Part shown: one piece after another, positions 9,838-19,779 of the stretch | Layout of the letters: each line of letters starts with the position of its first letter | Numbering within the stretch: position 1 is the stretch's first letter | From: Theocolax elegans | Taxonomy: Eukaryota; Arthropoda; Insecta; Hymenoptera; Cerocephalidae | DNA length: 64,000 bases | NCBI GenBank assembly: GCA_026168455.1 | Contig: CM047427.1 | Coordinates: 44,359,500-44,423,499, forward strand | Direction: 5' to 3' | The notes under the pieces: model-generated | What the model was told of the DNA's origin: nothing | The model's input: only the letters and a program-made list of their open reading frames with translations | Databases searched by the model: none | Program-made: the position numbers and the translations under genes

Positions 9838-10984
9838 AACACGGTGACAGTTTAGCTTATTAATCTGAGAATAATCTCATCGTACTAAATGTATACAAAC
9901 GTTTTTCCCTATTTATGTACAAATCAGTGTCAAACAAGTAATGTAAACACAGGTAACTAATCATGATTAAACCTTTTATTTTTCAATTTCTTAGACGAGA
10001 GAAATAAACTGTATTCAAAGAATATATATCCTCTTTCTTATTTTTGATATTTTTATTACTTTGACGTTATTTTTGTCTAAAATATTTGAGTTACAATTAA
10101 TTGTTTACATAATTATTCAACACCTCACATTATTCCATTTCAGTATAATTTATTGTACAACATTGCATAATATAGTGCAATTAAAAGGATGCTTTACTGT
10201 TCGCTATCCTGATTATAGTACTTTAATTTAGTAATTTTGTAACTTTTTCATCTATACAATGATTTTTACTGAATAACCTTATTTTATTTTCTATGAAACC
10301 AATATACATGTTCGATACTTTGGCAAGTGCAAAATATTTAATAATAATATGAACTCTAACATATATAGTATTATTTTCTTTCCAACGTTAATTTTGTCTA
10401 AAATCTTTGTTCTATCTTTTCCTAATTTTACGATTGAATTAAAACTTTTCGAAATTAAAGGAATGGTCATAAAATATTATTTTTTTAAAATTTGTGTCAT
10501 TTTATCAAATTTTTCTGTACAAGGTAATGTTATTTTGCCCTATCAATTCAAATGTAAAAATTGTCCAGCAGCATATATTGGTGAGACAAATAGAACAATA
10601 AAAATCTGTATAAACTAACATAAAGAGAAAAAATGATGAATTGGTTGTTGGAGCACATCAGTTAAATCATTCATCAATTCGATAAGGAAAATATTACAAT
10701 TTTAGATACGGAATTTAGTTATAAAAAAGAATTAATTCAGAGGTAATCCATATTAAAAGTAATAAAAATATTATAAATAAGAAAGAGGATATGTATTCTT
10801 TGAATACAGTTTATTTCCCTTGTCTAAGAAATTGAAAAATAAAAGGTTTAATTATGATTAATCACATGTGTTTACATTACATACTTGTTTGACACTGCTT
10901 TGTATATAAATAGGGAAAAACGTTTGTATACATTTAGTACGATGAGATTATTCTCAGATTAATAAGGTAAACTGTCACCGTGTT
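9838..10984 (+). mobile_element. PLE-3: short degraded Penelope-like remnant with inverted ends
   Basis: Ends at 9838-10043 and 10785-10984 are reverse complements of each other (ACACGGTGACAG at the outer edge, a GAAAGAGGATA stretch at the inner edge). The centre has lost the RT core. A plus-strand fragment (about 10500-10616) still reads FKCKNCPAAYIGETNRT, the GIY-YIG signature of PLEs, then stops. It lies directly beside PLE-2, inside the PLE-4 arms. Confidence 0.75.
10349..10618 (+). pseudogene. PLE-3 GIY-YIG fragment
   Basis: A broken remnant of about 90 codons. Residues near the end (KCKNCPAAYIGETNRTIKI) match the second half of the PLE GIY-YIG motif, as in PLE-2 (NCNNCEASYVGETKRK). Residues before this (about 10390-10500) resemble the linker between RT and nuclease. 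The frame stops within the nuclease. No RT catalytic residues remain. Downstream to about 10780 there are further frameshifted bases of the C-terminal tail. Confidence 0.7.
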
Positions 10985-10995
10985 GATTTAGTTAT

Positions 10996-11694
10996 AATTT
11001 TGTATTATTTATAGTATATTTTTTTTTTCTTGATTTTGTGCTCTCTTTTTCCTGGCACTTGCTACCGTTTATCCCTGGAGACTTTAACGGTGTACACCTA
11101 CCACCTATGTGTGGATGCTTTATCCCTCCCTTAAAAACCCCATCATCTCGCATTCGCCCGGGGTTATGCCCGTGGATGAGGGAAACCTGTGAAGCAGGGA
11201 AAACCTCATCCGAGATGGCCGGTGTATTCGAAACATTCTTTTTGGGTGTCAGTCACATTGCGTAGGCCTTGACATCGAAACCGAATGTTTCACACCTCCC
11301 GCTCACGTTGTGAAGTGTGAAAAAACACCCAACCCGCCACGAAAGCCAAGCGATCGAGAGCGTCACCCATCCAAGTGCCAACCGCACTCAGTGCTGCTTA
11401 ACTTCCGTGACCGGCCGAGTATTATTTATAGTATAATTTAATAATAAAAATTGTTTTGTTTAGTCTGAAGAGGTTGGCGAATTTTGTCCACAGAACGTTA
11501 AAAATGGTTTTTTTATTTACTTAAATTATTTAAAACCTACCTGGCTCTTAAGAAATTGAAAAATAATCTTTTAATTTGGTTAACTTCTCTTTTTTATTGT
11601 TTTTAATAAAATAATACTTGCAACACGCGTTGGTATTATTTCTTAATTGGCTCTCATAGGAATATTTATATTATCAAGGACTTATAAATATTTT
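10996..11694 (+). repeat. PLE-4 terminal repeat, right arm (split by a SINE)
   Basis: Inverted copy of 6484-6779, interrupted by a 400-bp SINE with target duplications. A degraded hammerhead-like motif is at 11463-11500 (CUGAAGA kept; GAAAC changed to AGAAC). Confidence 0.75.
11019..11418 (-). mobile_element. 5S-rRNA-derived SINE (SINE3 type)
   Basis: Read on the minus strand, the element starts with GGTCACGGAAGTTAAGCAGC, and about 20 bases later ACTTGGATGGGTGAC. These are the internal promoter parts of 5S rRNA (A box and C box) in the correct order and spacing. The first ~30 nt of 5S are absent and the 3' part of 5S is replaced by a ~300-bp unrelated body. An A-rich tail ends at 11019-11028. 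An exact 17-bp target duplication GTATTATTTATAGTATA flanks it (11002-11018 and 11419-11435). This structure is a retroposed SINE, not a 5S gene. Confidence 0.9.
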
Positions 11695-11719
11695 AATTAA
11701 TAAAATATTACTTATGTCG

Positions 11720-12320
11720 ACTGTAGTATAACTAAATTAATTAATATTTTTATCGGTCTTACAGTCAATTATATGGGCAGTCAGATTGCCCCAACTTATA
11801 ATCACTCCCGAAGAATCTATAAAAATAAAACTAAAAAATAAAAAATAAAAACACTAACTGAAAATAAAAACAAATTATTAATAAAGCAATTTGACTGCCC
11901 CCTGCACCAAAAATCTACTAACCCCAAATATGCTGTCCGACGTTTCAAGCTCGCTGCTACTCCTCATCAGGGACTGAAATGAAAAACTATTCCACACAAT
12001 ATTTATACCCTCAAAAAAGCCTCCCCACTCCAAGGACCCACACCTAAATAAATTCACACCAATAAACTAAGTTAAGTTAAGATAGAATGATAAATCTTAT
12101 TTAATTGTTGTAAACAAATGTTTCCAAAACGTTGTACATACGATTGATTCTTAAAATAAATGATGTAATCGTAATTATATCTTAAAAAGGCCATTTAAGA
12201 AAGTAAAAAAAGTTATTCATATTTGAATTTGAAACATTTGTTTCCCCCTTCAGGTGCGATCCTTTATTAATTAATAATAATTAAAATTTAACATCAATTA
12301 ACAACAAATATTTCGATAAA
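11720..12320. repeat. fragments of further PLE-type terminal repeats
   Basis: No coding. It contains the canonical hammerhead motif listed at 11935-11974, and at about 12120-12260 separated halves of another one (AAAACGTTGTACA and a CCCTTCAGGTGCG stretch). This is most simply read as broken PLE ends. Element boundaries are not resolved. Confidence 0.45.
11935..11974 (-). ncRNA. hammerhead-ribozyme-like motif with canonical core
   Basis: Minus strand: GUCC (stem I), CUGAUGA, an extra G, stem II GAGU...GCUU-type (weak, with G-U pairs), GAAAC, GUC, GGAC (stem I partner). Core and cleavage triplet are fully canonical (CUGAUGA, GAAA, GUC) and the ACGU palindrome is kept. Stem II is poor, so activity is uncertain. 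Confidence 0.5.
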
Positions 12321-12677
12321 TAATTTCAATTTTTTTATATATATGTCCAAATACATGTACGAAATAGTGAATCTGCTGATCATGTGTGAAATGAAAAAGA
12401 TCCGTATTATTTTTATTTATTTAACCAGAATCTTTTCAATATTATTAGCATTGCAACGACATCTGACGCTGCTTATCATTGATAAATTTATAAATCTGCT
12501 ATACCGACTTCAATTTAATAAAAGTTTAATTTCCCCCTCCATCGGGTAGCTGCTTTCTTATTGGTGGGAGCGTTTCCGAATTCTCGCTTCTGATTGGTGG
12601 GAGCTTTCAACTCCGGGAGCAATGTCCATGATTCCTTATGTATGTTTAAATTATTTAATTAATACAATGTATAATTG

Positions 12678-12832
12678 GATAATAAAATGAATTAATTCGA
12701 TCTGACGGAGGCGAAGGAAACAAAAATCTTAAACGTAGATTTTTTGGCAACGTTTCGTTGGCGTGGTCTGCCAACCTCTTAAGGCTGTTTATTAAAAAAA
12801 TTCACAAAGATATTTTTTATTAAAAATATATA
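12678..12832 (-). repeat. PLE-5 terminal repeat, 3' side
   Basis: A direct repeat, about 155 bp, of 18317-18471; both share GATAATAAAATGAATTAATT and the following hammerhead block. The hammerhead-like motif at 12746-12786 has a damaged core (CUUAAGA instead of CUGAAGA). Confidence 0.85.
12746..12786 (-). ncRNA. hammerhead-like motif, damaged (PLE-5, 3' side)
   Basis: Stem II GUUGGC/GCCAAC and GAAACGUU are intact, but the invariant G5 of the core is changed to U, which should abolish cleavage. The partner copy at 18385-18425 keeps the core. Confidence 0.5.
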
Positions 12833-13484
12833 CAGAAAATTAAACTTCGCACTGTAAAACACTGAGTGACAAGAGAAACAGAAACTAATGTACCTTTAAT
12901 AGGATAAACTGATACGTCCAATGGTTGGATATACAATCAAATACATGTACATCGTGTTACTATATACGTAGCGAAAGTAAACACAAGCAGTGTCTAGAGT
13001 TGACAGTTAGGCATTTAAATTTCTTAGAACTCGTAAATAAGAGTTATTTAAAAATTTTATATCATCTTTCTTATTAATATTGTTACGATCAAGTTCAATA
13101 TGCACCATCTCGGAAATAGGACGCTTATTATAATTACACTCGCTATCTATAATTGTTACACCATCCCAATCAAATTCGTGTTTAAAAAGCGTTACATGTT
13201 GATTCACTACCGATTCTGAATTTTTGTTTTTTTTATGTTCATTGATCCTGGTTTTTAACCTGCAGGCGGCCGGGATTTTAGAATGTGCCAAAGTCATACT
13301 TTTCGAAAAATTTTCTCAGAAAAATTTCCAAATGGACTAGAAATATGGGTCGATCATCGGACGATCCCGATCGGTACCACTCCGGCCGGGGGGTACTCGG
13401 GAGTATGTATTTTTTTTCTTTTTTCTTTATAATCATAAATATGAGCTGTCTTATACTAAACATTGAAAATAAGGGTTTTTGGAG

Positions 13485-13970
13485 TCGCTGATTACGAATC
13501 AGGGGTCAGATTTGTAAAATCCAAAATGGCGTATCCAATATGGCTGACATAACCTCAAAAAATCGACATATTTCAACAGAATTTGTCATACATGTATCAA
13601 ATTACGTTATAATAAAAAAATAAACTTGTTTTGAACTAAACCTTGAATGTAAAGGTTTTTTCTGTCGCTGATTACGAATTAGGGGTCAGATTTGTAAAAT
13701 CCAAAATGGCGGATTCAAGATGGTGGGCATAACATCCTAAAATCAACGTGTTTTCACAAAATTTGTCTTATAAGGGTTTTTGTGGTCGCTGATTACGAAT
13801 CAGGGGTGAGATTTGTAAAATTCACAATGGAAAATCGAATATGGTAGTCGTAACTTCCTAAAATCAACATATTCTTACTAAATTTGTCATATACGAGTTT
13901 CTGAGGTCGGTTATTATGAATCAGGTATCAATTCTGCAAAATTCAAAATAGCAGATCCAAGATGGTGAAT
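13485..13970 (+). repeat. four-copy tandem repeat inside piggyBac-1
   Basis: Four imperfect copies, starting near 13486, 13668, 13785 and 13905, of GCTGATTACGAATCAGGGGT followed by CAAAATGGC-type and AAGATGG-type words. Spacing is 117-182 bp. This is noncoding. It may contain subterminal transposase-binding sites or be a hitch-hiking minisatellite. Confidence 0.75.
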
Positions 13971-14122
13971 ATAAATTCAAAAATATATTGGGTTTTCAAT
14001 AAACTTATTACGGGAGATTGATTTATGATTGCGGATAGAATGGATAACATAAATTATAATTCCCTTTAGCATTACCCAGGGCTAACGACGTGGACGTAGG
14101 AATCAAGTAACCCCTCTTTACT

Positions 14123-14285
14123 TTTTTTTTTCAAATTTTATAATTTTTTTTGTTTTTTTTTTCAAATTTTATAAATTTTTTTATGTTTTTTCAAATTTTA
14201 TACTTTTTTTTGTTTTTTTTTCTTCAAATTTTAAAATTTTTTTTATTTTTATAAAAATTTTTTTTTTTGTTTTTTTATTTCTTTT
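14123..14285. repeat. T-rich low-complexity tandem tract
   Basis: Several ~40-bp copies of a poly-T plus CAAATTTTATA unit directly 3' of the transposase (transposase on minus). No gene. Confidence 0.7.
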
Positions 14286-14296
14286 AGTTGTTATTT

Positions 14297-15867
14297 TTAT
14301 TCTAATATATTTTTTGTGTGATATTCCTCAAAACATTTTTCTAAGCATAATGGCACTTTACATACAGTACAAGAATATCTTGTCCGAGCTAATGATTTTC
14401 GTAATGTACATAAGTTACATCTTCTTCAAGAATCGTTTTCATTACGGGTAACAAAATGTCTACTAATAAGACGAGACGAGACGAGTCGCCCTGGTTGAAT
14501 GAGAGATTGAGGCACAGTATCAGCAATTACTAAGCTATTTATAATACACATTCGAAAATCTGTAAAAGAAATTTTTTTTTCATGTAGTTTGTATAAAGCG
14601 TGTGCATTGATCAGTGATAAATCAACTAAATGCAAGAAAAGCTTTCTGTACCATTTCAGAGATTTTCGTATTGACTGTGCCAATGCAAGCTGACGATCAA
14701 TATTATCCATACCACCCATATTTTTATTGTAGTCAATGATGCAGTTGGGTTTAAATTTTTCTTCACCTGTTAGATAATGTTTTTTACCGGTAGATGCGTA
14801 ACCTATCTCATGTACACTAGTGATCATCCATACCTCTTTCTTGTCCTGCCACTTCAATACTAACCAAATCATGTTATGTGAACACTCTAACTCCTCCTTT
14901 TCTAATTTTGATGTTAACTTTGGAAGACCAGATCGATTTTTTTTATGGTACCACAAAGACCAGTATCTTTTTCATGTAAAAATTCGGCCAGTTTAGGAGA
15001 AGAGTACCAGTTGTCTACATATACTACGTGTCCTTTTCCAAAATAAGGTTCCAAGAAATGAGCAACCACATCTCCTGTAATTCCTAGATCAAATCTTTTG
15101 TAATCTGTATCCGCTCCAGTATAGATTATGAAACCTAAAATATAACTTGTAGCACTATCTACAACCTGAAATAATTTTCTTCCAAACCGATCTCTTTTCA
15201 AAGGTAGGAACTGTTTGAATCTCAATCTTCCCTTCCACAAAAGAAGGCTTTTATCAATACACAAGTTTTTACCAGGGACCATGAATTTTGAAAATTTTTC
15301 ATTAAGATCGTCTATTACAAATTTGATCTTATGCAATGGATGGTTCAACGGCTGATCATTATCTTGTAAGTGTATAAATCGCAAAATTTGTTCATATCTA
15401 TTGCGTGTCATTGTTTGTGGAAAAATGGGTGTGGTCAACAAAGGATCAGTACTCCAATAATCATCCAACTTAACTTTTCTTACATGGCCCATCAACATAG
15501 TCAACCCCAAAAAACTCTTCAGCTCTGCATTCGTCAAATCTTCCCAAGGCTTCATATGCAAACGGATAGGTTCAGGATTTTGCTGTTGGTAAAAATTAGT
15601 TTTGTGAACAATATGGTCTAACAAGCGATCGTTGAAGAATAAATCAAAATAATGGATAGGTTCGTGGCCATTCAAATGAGCATTGTTGCTCATGCAACTT
15701 GGTGAACCTGTGAAATCTTTTATTGAGGGATAAAATTTATTATCATAAAATAGTTCATGACCTGGCATGAATTCAGCATCTTCAATATCCTTAATAAGAA
15801 ATTCCTCATCTTCATCAAAATCACATTCGTCTTCCTCTTCTCCACTACTAAAATATTCTGCAGACAT
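14297..15867 (-). pseudogene. piggyBac-1 transposase, frameshifted with a premature TGA
   Basis: A piggyBac-family (DDE_Tnp_1_7) transposase starting at ATG 15865-15867. The first frame (317 residues, 15867-14914) has an acidic N-terminus (residues 9-35), the core with D205 in CIDKSLLLWKGR and D285 in YVDNWYSS. A single-base length change in an A run (plus-strand T run near 14937-14944) shifts the frame. The second frame continues from KKNRSGLPKL through DYNKNMGGMDNID (third catalytic Asp region) to a TGA at 14426-14428. Beyond the TGA the same frame keeps the cysteine-rich C-terminal finger (CNLC...CTVC...CLEKCFEEYHT) to a stop at 14297-14299. Total length is about 520 residues, near the usual 550-600. 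Two lesions make it inactive as read; the homopolymer one could be a sequencing error. Confidence 0.88.
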
Positions 15868-16299
15868 GAATAATTACTAATAACGGCTTTACTAGATATA
15901 ATAGGAGCGAAGTAAAGAGTGCTGAACAAATGTTCTAGGTATAAAAAATAAATGTTGTTTTCTGCAGGACTTCGACAAAATTCTAGGTACCTCCTCAAGC
16001 CACGCCAGAAATTCAGACAAATCAGGAAAATCCAAAGTAGATGAAGGCATCAGCTTTCATTGATTCCTGATTTCTAAAGACTTTACCAATCGGTAATATA
16101 TGCGGACTACCTCTTGTGTATATGCAAAACTCTAGGAGACAGTCCAATGCGCCGCAGTATACAAGACTTATTTGCGATATAAGAAAGTCAGATTTATGAA
16201 ATTTCACATTCTAATCAATCGAACTGATAAACAGTTCAGATCTATGGTTATAGAATTTTTCAATACTCATTAGTTGATTTACTTTTGCGTTTATAATAC

Positions 16300-16740
16300 T
16301 TGAACCGGACTTCAAAAAATAACGAAAAAAAATTTTCTATTACATAAATTGTGATAAATTTTTGGACTCTATACCAAAAGGAGTAGTTTTCACCCCCTAT
16401 TACAAGTTACTTTAGTTTGGAGTCTATAATATTTTTACATAATATTTGTACTGGACTTCGAAAAATAACGAAAAAAAATTGTCCATTACATAAGTTGTGA
16501 TAAATTATATTATTGGACTTTATAACAAAAAGGGTAGTTTTCACCCCCCTATTAGGGGTTATTTGAGTTTTGCGTTTATGATATTATTAGATACAAACTA
16601 TTTGCTCTAAAACTGAAAAAAATCAAAATTGTGTAATTTATTCGATGGAAAGTAAACGGGAAACCAAGACTTACAATAAATACTCTAAACAGTAAGGGTT
16701 GCTTCCACCCTTGGGGGTATTTTAAAATTATTATGAATTA
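16300..16740. repeat. two- to three-copy ~130-bp tandem repeat in piggyBac-1
   Basis: Copies at about 16309-16440 and 16452-16580 share GGACTTC(G/A)AAAAATAACG and GTAGTTTTCACCCCC. A third, decayed copy of the CACCC/GGGGG part lies at about 16690-16730. Noncoding. Confidence 0.65.
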
Positions 16741-16781
16741 AAAAAAGCTTGCTTTAACATGTGGTTATAGTATATATGTAT

Positions 16782-16992
16782 TTTTTTTTTTATTATTTTA
16801 ACGTCGCTCTTTTTATGCTCCCAAACCGGTGCTAATCAGCGACGGAGGTCATACGATGTCTTGGTGAAGAAAGCACTTGTTGAAAATACATTCGCCAGTG
16901 GTGCTTGTATCAATCGGACGGGGCCGGGAATCGAACCAGGGACCTCCAGCTTACGAGCCCGACGCCCTACCGACCGAGCCATCGCAGGCCTC
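16782..16992 (-). mobile_element. tRNA-derived SINE, copy 3
   Basis: Reverse-complement copy of the SINE at 3292-3502, complete from the tRNA-like head (B box as GGTTCGATTCC on the minus strand) to the A-rich tail (minus strand, near 16782-16792). Flanks show a roughly matching GTATATGTAT direct repeat. It is inside piggyBac-1 and therefore younger than that insertion or carried with it. Confidence 0.88.
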
Positions 16993-18316
16993 TGTATATG
17001 TATATTTTATAATTTTACAAATATTGAAAAAGATTAAAAAAATACGGTCCCGATCGGTACACCCCGGCCGCCTGCAGGTTAATGATCGTTTAGTTTCACC
17101 ATCATATGAAGCAGAGCAATTTTTACAACTAAACTTATACACTATATTTATATGTTCAAATTTATTTGTTTTGTCTTTACCTAATTTAATAATTGAATTG
17201 AAACTTTTTTGTACTGAAGGTAATGTTTGGATGTTAAAAGAACGTAAAATGCATGATAATTTGTCAAAATTGGTAGAATAAGGTAGCGATATGTAACAAA
17301 ATCGGTTGACGTTTAGATTTGTCTGTTTGTTAATATTTCTATTTTTTATTTTATTCATACGAAAATGTACCGCTTGTCTTATGAATTTTAACGGATAATC
17401 ATTGGTCAATAATAGTTTTTGAACAGTTTTTTGATTTTTTGAATGGAAACATACATCGGATAACAATATTGCTCGGTCTACCAAATTGTAAATAACATTC
17501 TTTTTTTGCTGGATTGGATGACCTAAAAGTAATTAATAAGTCTTCCAGATGCGGTAGGTTTTTGATACCAATCTGTTAAAATGCGGCCATTGTTTCTAAT
17601 TAATGATATATCAAGAAAATTAATTTTTTTATCTGTTTCTAACTCAAAAGTAAATTGTAAATTATCACTGTAGGAATTAAAAGTGTTAATAACTAAGTTT
17701 ACATGTTCTTTTTTAATACACATAATTGTATCATCAACATATCTAAAATAGAATAACGGTTTACACTTATGTAAAGTTGATAATTTATTAAAACAATCAC
17801 TTTCCAAGTCATCCATTACAATATCGGCAAAAAGTGGAGAGATAGGTGAACCCATAGGTGTACCATGAGTATGTTGATAAAATGTTTCATTGAATATAAA
17901 AAAGGTATTTTCATACAGAAATTTCGTACATAATAAAAACTTATTAAACGGGATATTACATTTTTTGTTAATGGTGGAAATTCTTCTTTCCAAACTCTCT
18001 AAAACTAAGTTGCAAGGAACATTCGTGAACAGTGAAATTACATCCAGAGACAGTAAAACATAATCATCACCCAATATAAAATCTTTTAATTTTTGTTTTA
18101 ATTCAAAACTATTATTTATATGTGACTTTGGTAGTTTAATAGCTGATTTTATTTCCGTATACATAATTAAAGTTGCTCCAGTATTTCAAACATTTTTTAA
18201 TGTGCGAACCATAATTTTTTTCGATGAATTTGAAGAAAGAGTGTCGTTTAGAGTCCATTTCTGATCGAAGACTCGTGTTTTTATTGTAAATAATATAATC
18301 GCTCTCCATGGTGATA

Positions 18317-18471
18317 GATAATAAAATGAATTAATTCGATCTGACGGAGGTGAAAGAAAAAAAAATCTTAAACGTAGATTTTTTGGCAACGTTTCGTTGG
18401 CGTGGTCTGCCAACCTCTTCAGGCTGTTCATTAAAAAAATTCACGAAGATATTTTTTATTAAAAATATATA
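18317..18471 (-). repeat. PLE-5 terminal repeat, 5' side
   Basis: A direct repeat of 12678-12832. It carries a better-preserved hammerhead motif (18385-18425). Immediately beyond it begins a different PLE fragment. Confidence 0.82.
18385..18425 (-). ncRNA. hammerhead-ribozyme-like motif (PLE-5, 5' side)
   Basis: Minus strand: CUGAAGA, extra G, stem II GUUGGC-AGACCAC-GCCAAC, GAAAC, GUU. The core is intact. Stem I is only about two pairs (GC/GC), weaker than in PLE-1 and PLE-2. Confidence 0.55.
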
Positions 18472-18519
18472 TATGATTGTTCATATAAAGTTGCAACGAA
18501 ATTCGTTTCCCGGAAGGTG

Positions 18520-19320
18520 GAACCACTCCTTGTTAGTCTATTTCGACAATCTGTCTTTAGATCATCCGTTACTATATCTGCAAATAAGCCCGATGGTGCT
18601 AACCCCATTGGTAGACCATATGTTTGTTTGAAAATTTTTTTGTTTAACTGGAAAAATGTATTATTCATTAGAAAATCGGAGGCATTAATTATTTCGTTCA
18701 CTGATATTCCCGTTTTCTCCGTAATTTGATTACTTCTTTTTTCAATGCTATTTCTTACTAATGTACTTCCCACGTTTATAAACAATGATTGAACATCTAG
18801 GCGAATAAGTGTAAATCCTTTTGGTATATTTACATTCGTAATTTTTTCTATAAATTCAAAACTGTTTTTTATGTGTGATTGTGGTTCTTTTATGCAATTC
18901 GAAACAATTTTATATATTTGTTTCGATAAAAATTTAGTTGGCGATCCCGCTGTGGAAACTATTGGTCATAAAGGAATATTTTCTTTATGGATTTTTGGTA
19001 GCCCGTAACATTTTGCTAATTACGTATTAGTTTGTGTTAATTGCGTAGGTTTATATTTACTGTTCAAAAAACCCTTATCATTCCATTTTTTAAGTAAATT
19101 ATACGTGCAATTTTGTACCGATATAAGTGGATTTTTTTTAATAAGTTTGTAAGAACTATCATCAGATAATAATAACTCTATTTTTTCAGTGTATTCCAAT
19201 TTTTTCATGACAAGTTTAGTATTTCCTTTATCGGCATATGTTATAATAATATCTGTGTTTTTTAAAGAATTTTGTGGTTTCTTTATATTTATGAAATAGA
19301 ATTTTGTTTTTCATAGGTAC
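18520..19320 (-). pseudogene. PLE-6: N-terminal RT fragment of another PLE family
   Basis: Minus-strand fragments in order: ITYADKGNTKLVM (DKGN box, about 19220-19260), a VMKKLEYTEKIELLL stretch (19150-19210), CYGLPKIHKENIP (about 18985-19020), FTLIRLDVQSLF with the first catalytic Asp (about 18800-18830), and YGLPMGLAPSGLFADIV (about 18570-18620). The RT is cut before the YVDD box and joins the PLE-5 terminal repeat. At least two frameshifts or stops separate the pieces. The sequence differs clearly from PLE-1, -2 and -5, so it is a separate lineage. Confidence 0.75.
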
Positions 19321-19564
19321 ATGATCCGTTTTTTCTTTCATATGGGTGATTCTCATCTAAAGTTCAAATTTCGACAGTCGATTAAAATTTTTAAAAATAG
19401 TTTAATTTTTCATTTCGATGACATGTAATATGTTTGTACTAAGTTATAGAAGGTATAAATAGCGTGGGCAGGCAGGATTCAAAGAATTAACCATATTAAC
19501 CAACATTGTTAGCCAGGGGAGTAGTAAGGGTACCTTATAGCGCGCCGACATGGGCGTGGCCTAA

Positions 19565-19735
19565 CAACAATGGTGTCTGGCGCGAACAATGGGAACAATG
19601 GGATTGTCTAGCGCGAACAATGGGAACAATGGGAACAATGGGAACAATGAGAACAATGGGAACAATGGGGAACAATGGGGTTGTCTAGCACGTACAATGG
19701 GGTTGTCTAGCGTGGACAATGGGGTGTCTACCCCG
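19565..19735 (+). repeat. minisatellite with AACAATGGG unit
   Basis: About a dozen copies of a 9-bp AACAATGGG word, perfect in the middle, with GTCTAGCGCG interruptions. The short open frames across it are repeat artefacts. Confidence 0.9.
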
Positions 19736-19779
19736 GTGGTGACGTCACGGTGGGGGCCCGCGCGTGCCAGAGAGGGAGT

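Larger units (their letters stand above)
13259..17078 (-). mobile_element. piggyBac-1: complete piggyBac-family DNA transposon
   Basis: Perfect 16-bp terminal inverted repeats CCTGCAGGCGGCCGGG and a TTAA duplication at each end (13255-13258 and 17079-17082), the hallmark of piggyBac. It contains a minus-strand transposase pseudogene (14297-15867), two internal tandem-repeat tracts and a SINE (16782-16992). A near-copy of the right subterminal sequence (CCCGATCGGTAC...CCGGCCGG) also occurs just inside the left end (13361-13394) in the same orientation. Confidence 0.92.
13007..18164 (-). pseudogene. PLE-5 reverse transcriptase / GIY-YIG pseudogene
   Basis: Minus-strand fragments in order: 18164-17523 with SHINNSFEL, SLDVISLF (catalytic Asp), HGTPMGSPISPLFADIV, YFRYVDD and a WYQKPTASGR thumb stretch; a 1-base frameshift at about 17522; then 17484-17085 with MVDRAILLSD and the nuclease signature IVYKFSCKNCSASYDGETKRSL. 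PiggyBac-1 interrupts here; beyond it 13254-13007 continues KTRINEHKKNKNSESV to the stop. The two sides join in frame when the piggyBac and one TTAA are removed. The usual YVGET or YIGET reads YDGET, a likely damaging change. The N-terminal DKGN and GLPKIH boxes are absent because the 5' end is truncated near 18170. Confidence 0.85.
12678..18471 (-). mobile_element. PLE-5: Penelope-like element with direct terminal repeats, split by piggyBac-1
   Basis: A minus-strand RT/GIY-YIG body (13007-18164) lies between two same-orientation terminal copies (12678-12832 and 18317-18471), each with a hammerhead-like motif. This LTR-like arrangement contrasts with the inverted ends of PLE-1 and PLE-2. A 3820-bp piggyBac (13259-17078) interrupts the nuclease region. 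The RT N-terminus is missing. Confidence 0.82.

Noticed and set aside
11330..11418. Functional 5S rRNA gene
   Set aside because: The 5' third and the 3' third of 5S are missing, and it is flanked by a target duplication with an A tail; it is a SINE head.
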